50,012 nucleotides of DNA from Slackia sp. ZJ119 (GTDB taxonomy: Bacteria > Actinomycetota > Coriobacteriia > Coriobacteriales > Eggerthellaceae), in assembly GCF_011039175.1 (NCBI RefSeq), contig NZ_JAAKEN010000021.1:1-50012 (forward strand). Direction: 5' to 3'. A program made the translations under genes and the position numbers. Under the pieces are notes generated by a model. The model saw only the letters and a list, made by a program, of their open reading frames with translations, searched no databases and was not told where the DNA came from. Below, piece after piece: positions 27,329 to 35,254 of the stretch. Numbering within the stretch: position 1 is the stretch's first letter; each line of letters opens with the position of its first letter.

Positions 27329-28123
27329 TTATCCACCGACAGCAGAAAGATCCTGCCGGCCTTCCGCATCTGGAACGCCCATCCACGACGCGACGACATC
27401 TGCCGTATCTTCCCACTGCTGACCAGGGGTTATCGTCGCCTCTCCGTCGCCTTTCTGGTGACCGTAGCTGCCGAACTGGCTGTGGTTGCCGCCCTCCAGC
27501 ACCGCTTCGCGCGTGTCCTGCGGCCACCGCTCGCGCGAATCGAGATAGGCCTGGCGGTTCAAAACGTCGTCTTCGGTGCCTCTGACCGTGATCGCGGGAA
27601 ACGCAGCGTCCGACAGGTCGGCCGCCGGATACGCCGCCAGCATGACCAGCCCCGCCACGGCGTCCGCGTGGTCGGCCGCGTAGTTTGCCGCCATGGCGCC
27701 GCCGAGCGAATGACCGCCCACATACCAGGCTTCTACCTGGGGAAACGCCCGCATCGCGCCATCCGCCGCATTGCTGTTCAGCACCGCCAAGTTCAGCGGC
27801 ATCGGGCAGAGCACGCACAGGACGCCGCGGCTGGCAAGCTCTTGGAGCAGCGGCGCATACGCCTCGGCCTCGACCAGGCCGCCGGGGTAGAACGCCAGAC
27901 CGACAGACGCGTTTTCGGGCACGAACGCCAACATGCCGTCCACACGCTGCACCTCGACGGCGTCGGAGGCGTATGCTCCCTGGTCAGCCGCAGCATCGAG
28001 CGCCGTCTCGTCCGCGCGGTAGGGGTTTGACGCGAACGCCGCAAACCCAACGCACGCAACGGCGAGCACAGCCGCAAACGCCACGACGACCCATCTCCCC
28101 CACCTGCGCCTTGTTTTCGCCAC
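27329..28123 (-). CDS. Alpha/beta hydrolase, membrane-anchored
   Basis: The 264-residue protein starts with a basic tail and one hydrophobic helix (about 11-32), which is a signal anchor. The hydrolase domain follows, with nucleophile S139 in GGHSLGG, a probable acid at D185/D186 and H214 in GGNHSQFG. It resembles the family of secreted or membrane-tethered alpha/beta hydrolases of unknown substrate. The start is GTG at 28123, with GGGAGG nine bases upstream. Its stop codon directly abuts a MITE-like element, so the original C-terminus may have been changed by insertion. Confidence 0.85.
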   Translation of the reverse strand: MAKTRRRWGRWVVVAFAAVLAVACVGFAAFASNPYRADETALDAAADQGAYASDAVEVQRVDGMLAFVPENASVGLAFYPGGLVEAEAYAPLLQELASRGVLCVLCPMPLNLAVLNSNAADGAMRAFPQVEAWYVGGHSLGGAMAANYAADHADAVAGLVMLAAYPAADLSDAAFPAITVRGTEDDVLNRQAYLDSRERWPQDTREAVLEGGNHSQFGSYGHQKGDGEATITPGQQWEDTADVVASWMGVPDAEGRQDLSAVGG

Positions 28124-28570
28124 GACCGGCCGCCTCCCTCGGAACGCTTTGCCTGCAAGGACTTTATGCTACCACGCAAGGCAGAAAAGGGCGGCGCCCA
28201 AGCACGACGGGCGGCGCTCGGAAGGGACCGGGGCGGATGGAGGCAGCACTCGGAAGCGGCAGGGGCGCCGGAGGGAGCGCTGGAAAGGGGCAGAAACCGC
28301 CGGGGGCAGCGCCCGAACAGCCAGCCGACCAATGAGGCAGCACTCGGGAGGGGCAGGGGCGGATGGAGGGAGCACTCGGAAGCAGCAGAGGCCGCCGAGA
28401 GCAGCGCCCGAACAGCCAGCCGACCAATGAGGCAGCACTCGGAAGCGGCAGGGGCGCCGGGGGGAGATCGGTCGGCGGGCGGGGGCGCCGTCCGTCTCCC
28501 TCGTCCGTTGAGCGCACGCAAGCGGCAGCTGTTCAAGCGGACGAAGACTTCGTAATGATGAGTTGTATGA
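28124..28570. repeat. GC-rich imperfect tandem repeats
   Basis: A block beginning GCAGCGCCCGAACAGCCAGC occurs at 28306 and again at 28401 (95-base period). GGCAGCACTCGGAAGCGGCA occurs near 28242 and 28431, and GGCGGATGGAGG near 28232 and 28359. Reading frames through it are only translations of the repeats and lack a start context. No gene is supported. Confidence 0.65.
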
Positions 28571-28884
28571 TAATAAATATTCGCGTCAATACCGTTTCAC
28601 TTCACGCGCAGGCCCCATCGCCCGACACGACTTCTGCAGCCGCCCCACACCCGTCGTTGTAAAGCGGCCGACGGATTCGCCCTGCCCGCTTCCCAGCGCA
28701 AAAGCCATTCGAACGCCCACGCCGCGCCCGCACCCTCCCATATGCGGCCCCCGCCTCGCGCCTCCTACAAGCTATGCAATTTCACAACCAGACTTTATGA
28801 TTTTCCTAAGGTAGACTTTAGAAAATGCATACCTTCTCGCAGAGGACGACCGATGGACGACGGCCAACTTATCCCAGCCCGGCG
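28571..28884. other. Intergenic region downstream of yccF
   Basis: Mixed AT-rich (28560-28600, 28770-28830) and GC-rich sequence with no supportable gene. AAGGTA (28809) and TACCTT (28831) are inverted around an AT-rich core that could form a weak hairpin after the YccF gene. Confidence 0.4.
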
Positions 28885-29241
28885 CTACAGCACCTGGGCG
28901 CCGAAGGGGAACAGGCTGAGCTTCGCCATTTTGAACGCCTGGATGCCAAACGGGAACCCTATGATGGTGATGCAGTTCAACACGCCTGCGATCAGGTAGT
29001 TCAGTGCCATGAACAGTCCCACTGGAATCCAGAAAATGTTCGCGACGATCGACGGGGCGCCGCCGCCGTACTCGATGGTCTTGCCGAACGGCGTGAGCGT
29101 GAGCGACGCCATTTTGAACGCTTGCCGGCCAAGCGGAATGCCGACGATGGTGATGCAGAACACCACGCCGATGATCGCCCACAGAAGCGCCGTCCAGATG
29201 CCGCCAAGCAGAATCCAAATGATGTTGCCGAGGGTTCGCAC
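28885..29241 (-). CDS. YccF domain membrane protein
   Basis: The 118-residue protein consists of two YccF repeats. Each has a hydrophobic stretch followed by a matching motif (GIPLGRQAFKMASLTLTPFG and GFPFGIQAFKMAKLSLFPFG). It is an integral membrane protein of unknown function found in many bacteria. The start is GTG at 29241, with GGGAGG eight bases upstream; the upstream extension of the frame is not conserved sequence. Confidence 0.85.
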   Translation of the reverse strand: MRTLGNIIWILLGGIWTALLWAIIGVVFCITIVGIPLGRQAFKMASLTLTPFGKTIEYGGGAPSIVANIFWIPVGLFMALNYLIAGVLNCITIIGFPFGIQAFKMAKLSLFPFGAQVL

Positions 29242-29277
29242 AAGCACTCCTCCCGTCAAGGCCGAGCCGAAGCCGTT

Positions 29278-29305
29278 AGTATAACAGGTCGCACGCTGGA
29301 AGCAA
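29278..29305 (-). promoter_or_regulatory. yccF promoter
   Basis: Minus-strand TTGCTT (29305-29300) and TATACT (29283-29278) are 16 bases apart, 37 bases before the GTG start. Confidence 0.65.
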
Positions 29306-29779
29306 ACGTCGCGACCAGCGTCGACCACCGCCGGGTCGTCCGGGGAAGGCGAATGCGGCAGCCAGCGGCGTTTCTGCTCGCATGACCTGCGGAAATGCCA
29401 GGATTCTGCGGACGTTACTCGCGCAGGTCGCCGCAAGGGTTTTGGCACGCACGGCGCCGGTCGTGCGGCTTGTCGACGCGTTGCATCTCCAAACGGCCTG
29501 GGCGTCTTATCCGAGGGAAATACTGAGTGATTCCATCAGCTTTTGTGCAGACAGGACGGCGCCCGGCGGCTCCAGGCCTTGTTCATGCACGCCAGTGCGC
29601 TCGCTCGGCCTTCGGTCCCCAAGCATCCACCCAACCTGCGCAGACAAGCCGACGTTCACCAGCGTTTCCCTGACTCGCCGAATTTGAGCGCCGCGACGGC
29701 TTGAGGTGGTTTAGGATAGCAGCAACCGCCTTGACCGCAGAAGGTCGGCGCGAACCAGACGCCGCAGGGAGGGAGGAAC
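29306..29779. other. Intergenic region between yccF and the sortase-like gene
   Basis: Nothing supportable is seen in the 470 bases. TTGAGG near 29700 and TAGGAT near 29713 precede the sortase-like gene but are too close together to be a normal promoter. Confidence 0.35.
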
Positions 29780-30532
29780 ATGAACGTCGATGCCAGGCAG
29801 AGGCTGCACCGACTGCTCGGTGCGCTTTCCGTGTGCCTCGCCGTTTCGTGCCTTCCCGCCTGCACGCAAGCGCAGCACCCGGCCGACAGCCCTCCCGACC
29901 CGGCGCCGCAGACAGAGCCGTCGTCCCATCCGGCGCCTCGCTGCGTTTCGCTCGCGGCCTTGAACGGGCCGCCCCTGCAGCGATGGGGCGCCGACAAACC
30001 GTTCGCAACCGCCGCGATGCCCGCCGACAACGCCTCCGAAGCGGAAACCGACACCGCCGCAACGCTCCAAACCGCCGAGGCCGACGCAACGCTGACCTCG
30101 GACGACGAAGACGGCACCGGCATTTTTCCCGAGCCTGTCGTGTACAAACAGCTGTTGTACGACACCGGCACGCTCGACATCAACGGCACGGCGGTCGAAT
30201 ACGTTGAAAGCCTGTACTCCAAAACGACGCCGGAAACAGGCGCGGGACTGTGGGCGGGCTCCGACGCCACGTTCGACGAAGCGCCGGGGTATTTCATCGG
30301 CCACAATCCGGGCGACTTCAGCGCGGTCATGGACCTGCAGACCGGCGACCCCGTCACCGTGAACGACCGCTTCGGGGACTCGCGCACCTATTATGTGGTG
30401 GACGACTTCGTCGTGCCGAACACCACCTGGCTTAACGAAATCGCCGAGCAGATCAGCGGATACGGCGAATCGGTCATCTTGCAGACCTGCGTGGGCGACG
30501 ACGAAAGCTTCCGGATCGTGGTGGCGGCATAG
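29780..30532 (+). CDS. Sortase-domain lipoprotein
   Basis: The 250-residue protein begins with a signal peptide ending in a lipobox (LPAC, Cys28), then a Pro/Ala/Asp/Glu-rich linker to about residue 115. The C-terminal domain has the sortase triad: H175 in YFIGHNPGDF, C237 in VILQTCVGDD and R245 in FRIVVAA. Sortases are normally held by a transmembrane helix and cleave or transfer surface proteins; tethering by a lipid is less usual. GGAGGGAGG precedes the ATG. No LPxTG substrate is visible nearby, so its target is unknown. Confidence 0.78.
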   Translation: MNVDARQRLHRLLGALSVCLAVSCLPACTQAQHPADSPPDPAPQTEPSSHPAPRCVSLAALNGPPLQRWGADKPFATAAMPADNASEAETDTAATLQTAEADATLTSDDEDGTGIFPEPVVYKQLLYDTGTLDINGTAVEYVESLYSKTTPETGAGLWAGSDATFDEAPGYFIGHNPGDFSAVMDLQTGDPVTVNDRFGDSRTYYVVDDFVVPNTTWLNEIAEQISGYGESVILQTCVGDDESFRIVVAA

Positions 30533-30780
30533 CGCGAAGCGCGGCAGGGCGATTGCGAGCGCGGTGTCGTGCGGTCTGGCACGCGCTTCCCGCAGGCGGC
30601 AAGCACCCCGAAACGACGTCGACCCCGCAGACGGGCAAGCGCCTCGGAACAGCGGCGCCTCCCGCAGGGCGCAAACGCCGGGCCACCTGGGCGGCAGCGC
30701 CCGAAGCAGCACCACTTCAAGCGGGGTGCGCAGGCAGTCGCCCGAAGCAGCGCCCAACCCTTTTGCTGCAGGTGAGTAAT
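30533..30780. other. GC-rich spacer after the sortase-like gene
   Basis: This low-complexity GC-rich stretch holds repeated GCCCGAAGCAGC-type words (30698, 30738). No gene is seen. Confidence 0.4.
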
Positions 30781-31034
30781 TATGAAGAAAATGTGTATTG
30801 GAGATTTTTAGCTAGGATTTTGCCATGTTTCGCATCATTTTGCTCGATTACGGCCGCATTTTGGCTGAAAATCAACGTCGGACGGCCTTCTGAAGCGCAT
30901 AGCGACCCCTTTTTACGCCAAAATAAGGTATATATGCCTGCTTTTTTATTATTCTCATAACGGATAAAAAGCGAAATGATGCGCAAGGGCTAGAAATTGG
31001 CCATGAAAATCTCCAATACACAGACTCTTCACAT
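30781..31034. mobile_element. MITE-like element, copy 2
   Basis: This 254-base block has terminal repeats TATGAAGA..TGTGTATTGGAGATTTT and the inverse near 31005-31034, with internal arms CGCATCATTTTGCT (30831-30844) and GCGAAATGATGCGC (30971-30984). It is inverted relative to copy 1, including an internal GGTATATATGCC that matches GGTATATATACC in copy 1. It lies downstream of the sortase-like gene. Confidence 0.8.
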
Positions 31035-31257
31035 GTAAGCGGCCGCTCGCAAAAAGAATCGCCCTCAAAAGGGCACCGCCCGAAGCGACGCCGAGGCGCT
31101 CAGGCGCGGCCACCCCGGGCGAACTCGGCCGCACTTTGCAACCTGGGCGCTCAGGCACTGCCAACCGCAGGAAAAACCAGCCGCGCTGCGCGACCCGTAA
31201 CCTCAGTCAGCCCAGGTCACAGGCGTTGTCGGCAAAACCCGCAGCCTTCGACAGGCG
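31035..31257. other. Spacer downstream of the MFS gene
   Basis: No gene is seen in this GC-rich stretch. There is no clear terminator for the MFS gene. Confidence 0.35.
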
Positions 31258-32865
31258 CTACGAAGTCCGCCCCGGCTTGTACGCCAGCATGAGCAACAGC
31301 CCGCACAGACAAAAGAAGGCCGCGACCATGAGCATCGGCCGGTAGCCGATCGCGCCCACTCCCGTCGTGATGAACGCCACATACACGGCAGGCGCAAGGG
31401 AAAGCCCGATCTGGCGCGTGAGCGTGACCGCGCTGATGGCCGACGTGCTCTCGCTTGCCTCCACGTTCTCGAGGATCATGTAGTTCACAGGAGCGCCCAT
31501 GGAAAAACCCAGGCCAAGGCCCATAATTGCCAGACCGACAACCATGAGCGGCACGCTGGGGAACGCTGCCGTCAGCAGCCCAAGCACCACATAGCCCACC
31601 GCAGCGACCGCAAGACCGACCATGAGCACCGGCTTGGGCGAAAAGCGGTCGATGAGCTTGCCGCCCAAAGGAGGCCCCGCCAGCGAAAAAAGCCCGATGA
31701 CCATCATGTACAGGCCGCCGCTTCCCACCGGCAGCGCCAGCGCCGCTTCGGCGAATTCAGGAACAAGCGTCATGGAATTGATCATGCAGCCGATGAAAAA
31801 CGACACGCCCATCGTGACGAGAATAGAGCGGCTGCGCAAATACCGCAGGTCAAACACGGGATCTTGCGCCTTGCGCTCCACCACTGCGAACAGAGCGGCG
31901 CTTGCGGCAGCCCCGGCGAAGCACATCGCCGCGCCGACGAGGCTTGTCGAGCCCGAATCGTCGGCACTGGCCGCCTGGATGCCCAGCAGCAGCAAAAAGA
32001 CCACCGCAATCATGAGCGCCGAGCCCAAAACGTCCATCCTGCCCGTGGGCCGAGGGGCGCCCTTTGCCAGCACGACCACGCCCATGCCGAGTGCGACCAG
32101 GCCAAACGGCAGGCACGCGAAAAAGAGCACCGGCCAGTTTTCTGGCCCCACCACGCCGATGACGGCGCTGCCCACGCCCGCACCCAGCACATTGGCGATG
32201 CCCGAGGCCGCCGCCGTGATGCCCAAGGCGAAGCCGCGCTTCTCGGGTGGCGCCGCCGTGCCGATTTCGGCGTTTGCAACCGGAATGATGCCGCACGCGC
32301 CGATCGCCTGCAGCACGCGCCCGCCAAGCAGCACGATGTAGCCCGCGCCGGCTTGCCCCGCGCCCGGCGACGTCATCACGCCGGAGAGGCCGCACGTCGC
32401 CGCGCCCGCGCAGAACAGCGCGATGCACGCCAAAAACACCGGTTTGCGTCCGATGCGGTCGGCCAGCTTGCCGATGACTGGGATGAACGACGCGTAGAAC
32501 AGCGCGTAAATGGTGATGATCCAAATGCCTTCCGCATTCCCGATGCCGAAGTCCGCCTGAATGACGGTCCGCACCGGCGCGACCATGCCAACGTACAGCC
32601 CACCAACGACCAGACCGAGCAGATACACGGCCATGACCAGCCCAAACCGCGAAGCCGAAGGCGGTCCGGCCGGATCGGACGAAGCGACATCGGTCGAGGC
32701 GTTGCCGCAGGCGTCGGAAGCGGCAGAGCCAGCCGCCGTCGAATCCGCAGCGGCCGCCCCGCAAGCGCCCCTCGCCGGGGGCGTCGCAGATTCGGCCTGG
32801 TCGGTCGCCGGATCCGCCGAAGCCGCCGGGGCGGCCGAATCAGAAGTGTTCGCATTCGTTTCCAT
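31258..32865 (-). CDS. MFS transporter
   Basis: The 535-residue major facilitator has about 14 membrane helices after an unusual Ala/Ser/Asp-rich tail of 70 residues. The loop 2-3 motif GKLADRIGRKP and the motif C-like stretch near GIANVLGAGVGSAVIG suggest a proton-driven drug or metabolite exporter. A TATAAT lies only 12 bases before the ATG on the minus strand, so it may have its own near-leaderless transcript besides readthrough from crcB 25 bases upstream. Substrate unknown. The Ala-rich tail may be genuine or the true start may lie nearer the first helix. Confidence 0.87.
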   Translation of the reverse strand: METNANTSDSAAPAASADPATDQAESATPPARGACGAAAADSTAAGSAASDACGNASTDVASSDPAGPPSASRFGLVMAVYLLGLVVGGLYVGMVAPVRTVIQADFGIGNAEGIWIITIYALFYASFIPVIGKLADRIGRKPVFLACIALFCAGAATCGLSGVMTSPGAGQAGAGYIVLLGGRVLQAIGACGIIPVANAEIGTAAPPEKRGFALGITAAASGIANVLGAGVGSAVIGVVGPENWPVLFFACLPFGLVALGMGVVVLAKGAPRPTGRMDVLGSALMIAVVFLLLLGIQAASADDSGSTSLVGAAMCFAGAAASAALFAVVERKAQDPVFDLRYLRSRSILVTMGVSFFIGCMINSMTLVPEFAEAALALPVGSGGLYMMVIGLFSLAGPPLGGKLIDRFSPKPVLMVGLAVAAVGYVVLGLLTAAFPSVPLMVVGLAIMGLGLGFSMGAPVNYMILENVEASESTSAISAVTLTRQIGLSLAPAVYVAFITTGVGAIGYRPMLMVAAFFCLCGLLLMLAYKPGRTS

Positions 32866-32890
32866 AACGATTCATTATAAGAGAGCCGCA

Positions 32891-33268
32891 TCAAGCCGAC
32901 AGCGCCGAAGCCGCAACCTCCCCCAAAAGCGCTGCGACTACGCACAAAACACAGCTTGCAACGGCATATCCGACCGCCAAGATCACATCTCCGCGCTCAA
33001 ACATCCCCAGCGTTTCGGCGCTGAACGTGGAAAACGTGGTAAAGCCGCCGCACAGCCCGACGCGCAAAAACAGCAGCAGGTGATCGTCAAGCGACACGAC
33101 GCGCGTGAACACGCCGGCGAAAAACAGGATGGCGAAGCTTCCGACCACGTTGATCATAAGCGTGACCAGCGGAAATCCCGCCGGACCCAGCTTGATGAAG
33201 CTGCACGCATACCGCAGCACCGACCCCAAGAATCCGCCGCATCCCACAAACAGGCAATTAATCAGCAC
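32891..33268 (-). CDS. crcB: Fluoride exporter CrcB/FluC
   Basis: The 125-residue four-helix channel exports fluoride. GGFLGSVLRY at the N-terminus, the INVVGSF segment and GGFTTFSTFSAET carrying the phenylalanine box are diagnostic. The start is a GTG at 33268, with GGAGGAAAGGG upstream. Only one crcB is visible, so it would act as a homodimer. A minus-strand reading frame that ends 11 bases inside this gene has no start or RBS. The MFS gene follows 25 bases on. Confidence 0.93.
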   Translation of the reverse strand: MLINCLFVGCGGFLGSVLRYACSFIKLGPAGFPLVTLMINVVGSFAILFFAGVFTRVVSLDDHLLLFLRVGLCGGFTTFSTFSAETLGMFERGDVILAVGYAVASCVLCVVAALLGEVAASALSA

Positions 33269-33621
33269 GCCAAGCCCTTTCCTCCGCCAGCTTCAACAAG
33301 ACGCCATTATCGCGCACAGGCTTTTCCGGAAGAAGGGCCGCACGTCCTTCTTTGCCGGAAGGCGTCACAACTTCGCCATCCGGCGTCGACGAAGAAAAAC
33401 GCTCTTGTTCCCAACCGCCTTGAGGCCTGTGCGGAAACGCCCCGAAAACAAGGCCGTGTCGTCTCTCTTTCTGAAAAACGAGCAGAAAACACCAGGTCAG
33501 CTTCTTATTGACAGCTTGATCGAAAAGGCCGCCAATGGGCGCGGCACCTTTTATGCTGGTTGTCGTCGGCGCAAAACCGAGCCGGCGCACATCGATGTTC
33601 GCCACACGAAAGGAGCTCGCC
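33269..33621. other. Region upstream of crcB with an imperfect hairpin
   Basis: TTCCGG-AGAAGG / CCTTCT-CCGGAA (33324-33360) could fold in the crcB leader on the minus strand about 60 bases before the start. It does not resemble the fluoride riboswitch as I know it. No gene is supported, although a minus-strand frame over 33258-33400 has coding-like codons. Confidence 0.4.
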
Positions 33622-33852
33622 ATGCTGGACAAGCAAGACCGCGAACTGTACCGCGAGGACAAAAAAGAGCGCAAGGAATTGGGCAAGGACGCCATCGAAA
33701 CGGCAAAGGCCATCAAAGAAGACCTGGTTGAGAACGCCAAGGAGAACATTCACGAAGCCCGCGAAGAGTTTCGCGAGTTCAAGCGCGACGTGAAAGAAGC
33801 CGTCCGCGAAGACAACAAAAGCGAGAAGGAGTTTTTGAAAGAAACGGAATAG
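33622..33852 (+). CDS. Small charged coiled-coil protein
   Basis: I do not recognise a family. The 76-residue product is almost entirely charged and predicted helical, rich in Glu, Lys, Asp and Arg (for example KERKELGKDAIETAKAIKED and EEFREFKRDVKEAVRED), with no signal or membrane segment. GGAGCTCGCC precedes the ATG at 33622, giving a good RBS; an upstream in-frame ATG at 33535 has none. It could be a stress- or nucleoid-associated small protein. It is followed by a terminator. Confidence 0.7.
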   Translation: MLDKQDRELYREDKKERKELGKDAIETAKAIKEDLVENAKENIHEAREEFREFKRDVKEAVREDNKSEKEFLKETE

Positions 33853-33984
33853 CCGGCTCGAACCAGTGCGGGCGCCGCCTTGTCCATCCAGGCCGCTCGG
33901 ACCGCATTTACCGGCCCGACCAGCCGCAACGGCTTGCTCTGACCACCCAAGCCGTCTTGGCCGGCCATAGGCCGAAGGCTCGAA

Positions 33985-34027
33985 CGACCCCTGTTTTACG
34001 GCTCCGGCACTGCGCCGGGGTCGTTTT
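33985..34027 (+). terminator. Intrinsic terminator before the CRISPR region
   Basis: CGACCCC (33985-33991) pairs with GGGGTCG (34017-34023), with a smaller GGC/GCC inside the loop, followed by TTTT. Confidence 0.65.
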
Positions 34028-34036
34028 GTTGCAAGC

Positions 34037-34072
34037 GTTTGGCTACTAGTCAGAATGTCACTGCTCCAAAAC
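34037..34072 (-). repeat. Isolated degenerate CRISPR repeat
   Basis: A full 36-base repeat with two substitutions, 144 bases beyond the last array repeat. It is probably the old distal end of the array after loss or drift of intervening units. Confidence 0.8.
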
Positions 34073-34180
34073 CTCGGAGACGGAGATAGAGACATACAGA
34101 AGAACGGAGATTCCCATTGCCCTTCTTTGACAGACGGGGGGGTGTCTCCGCAAGCAGAGTATAGCATGTTTTCGGGAATC

Positions 34181-34206
34181 AAGCGCCAACGCAGGCGCTT
34201 TTTTCA
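34181..34206 (+). terminator. Small terminator-like hairpin in the repeat gap
   Basis: AAGCGCC-AACGCA-GGCGCTT followed by TTTT on the plus strand lies between the isolated repeat and the array. It faces against crRNA transcription, so its role is unclear. Confidence 0.5.
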
Positions 34207-34216
34207 CGCCTCCGCA

Positions 34217-34515
34217 GTTTGATTACCAGTCAGAATGTCACTGCTCCAAAACCTTGCACCAGGCGTAGCCTCCGTTTTTTCGTTTGACTACCAGTCAGAA
34301 TGTCACTGCTCCAAAACAGGCACGCCGACGACTGGATCGACGCCGAAGTTTGACTACCAGTCAGAATGTCACTGCTCCAAAACCCACGCCAGGCCGTACC
34401 CGAGTTCATCCAGGTTTGACTACCAGTCAGAATGTCACTGCTCCAAAACCACGAACGATAGGTGTATCTATTAACGCCTGTTTGACTACCAGTCAGAATG
34501 TCACTGCTCCAAAAC
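34217..34515 (-). CRISPR. Type II-A CRISPR array, 5 repeats and 4 spacers
   Basis: Five 36-base repeats start at 34217, 34282, 34348, 34414 and 34480. Spacers of 29, 30, 30 and 30 bases lie at 34253-34281, 34318-34347, 34384-34413 and 34450-34479. Read on the minus strand, the repeat begins GTTTTGGAGC and ends GTAGTCAAAC, matching the II-A pattern, so the crRNAs run in the cas-gene direction. The repeat at 34217 has one change and the isolated one at 34037 has two, so the distal end is at low coordinates and new spacers should enter next to csn2. Confidence 0.97.
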
Positions 34516-35254
34516 CGTTGGAGCAAATTCCTCTCTGCGAAGAGGACGAACATTCCAACCGGCACGATCTTCCCGATTCAAGAAAGTGCTGGTCAACGAC
34601 AAGATCATTCTCGTATCCATCATCACGGACAAAAACTGCGTTATCAAGCAGAAGGACCGGAATTTCATGATAAAAGACGCGATCATAGAACTCTTGAAGT
34701 TCAAAAGTTGACAAAAAAGCTCTTAAATTCACGAACAGCAAGGCTTCCTCGAACCGAAGATCGGAAATGCAGTCGATAAACAGTATCAAACTGTCAAGGA
34801 GCGTTTTGCCCTGCGAAACATCAACGCCAAAACCAAACGCCTTCACGTATTTCGCCATATCCCACTCTACCGCAAACGAGTGGCTTCCTTCAAGCTGCAA
34901 ACTCAGTCCATGGATTCTGCTTCGCGCCGTCTCGCTCAACAGTTCCAATTCGCTGCGCAACCCCTCGTCCTCTAAAAGCAAATCGCACAACTTCCTCTGA
35001 AGCTTCCCGGCGAACCCCCTCTCATCCCACGGCAATTCAAAGGGATTGACGATCGGAAGGAAAGCAGACTCGGGCCTGACCCTTTCCCCGTCATCGCCCC
35101 AGAGCGAATAAGGCTCGACGGCATCTTCGCCAAGCCCCGACAGCAAAGACTGGCACACACGGGCAAACAACACGTTGTTTTCGATGCTCAAGCTGCCAAC
35201 CCGTGTCGCACCAAACTCGACAGCATGGTCAAACCCCGAAATCACAAGCCTCAT
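34493..35254 (-). CDS. csn2: CRISPR-associated protein Csn2
   Basis: Csn2 is a ring-forming DNA-end-binding protein needed for spacer acquisition in type II-A systems. The C-terminal helical stretch FVNLRAFLSTFELQEFYDRVFYHEIPVLLLDN is characteristic. The ATG at 35254 overlaps the cas2 stop by four bases (ATGA). The product is 253 residues, about 30 longer than S. pyogenes Csn2, because the frame continues past LVVDQHFLE through the leader and stops inside the first CRISPR repeat. The extra tail reads SGRSCRLECSSSSQRG and then repeat-encoded residues. The leader is therefore embedded in coding sequence. Confidence 0.88.
   Translation of the reverse strand: MRLVISGFDHAVEFGATRVGSLSIENNVLFARVCQSLLSGLGEDAVEPYSLWGDDGERVRPESAFLPIVNPFELPWDERGFAGKLQRKLCDLLLEDEGLRSELELLSETARSRIHGLSLQLEGSHSFAVEWDMAKYVKAFGFGVDVSQGKTLLDSLILFIDCISDLRFEEALLFVNLRAFLSTFELQEFYDRVFYHEIPVLLLDNAVFVRDDGYENDLVVDQHFLESGRSCRLECSSSSQRGICSNGFGAVTF

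Noticed and set aside
28166-28555. A 129-codon frame through the GC-rich tandem repeats
   Set aside because: It only translates the repeat units, and the opposite strand is equally open.
33258-33400. Short minus-strand gene overlapping the start of crcB
   Set aside because: Codon use looks plausible and it would overlap crcB by 11 bases, but there is no start codon with an RBS and no recognisable domain; possibly a gene remnant.
33269-33540. Fluoride riboswitch upstream of crcB
   Set aside because: A hairpin exists, but I cannot find the conserved pseudoknot sequences of the fluoride class, so no riboswitch is called.
34037-34206. A second tracrRNA from the isolated repeat and downstream hairpin
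   Set aside because: The repeat is almost identical to the array repeats, without the bulge expected of an anti-repeat, and the locus at 40632-40749 has all tracrRNA features.
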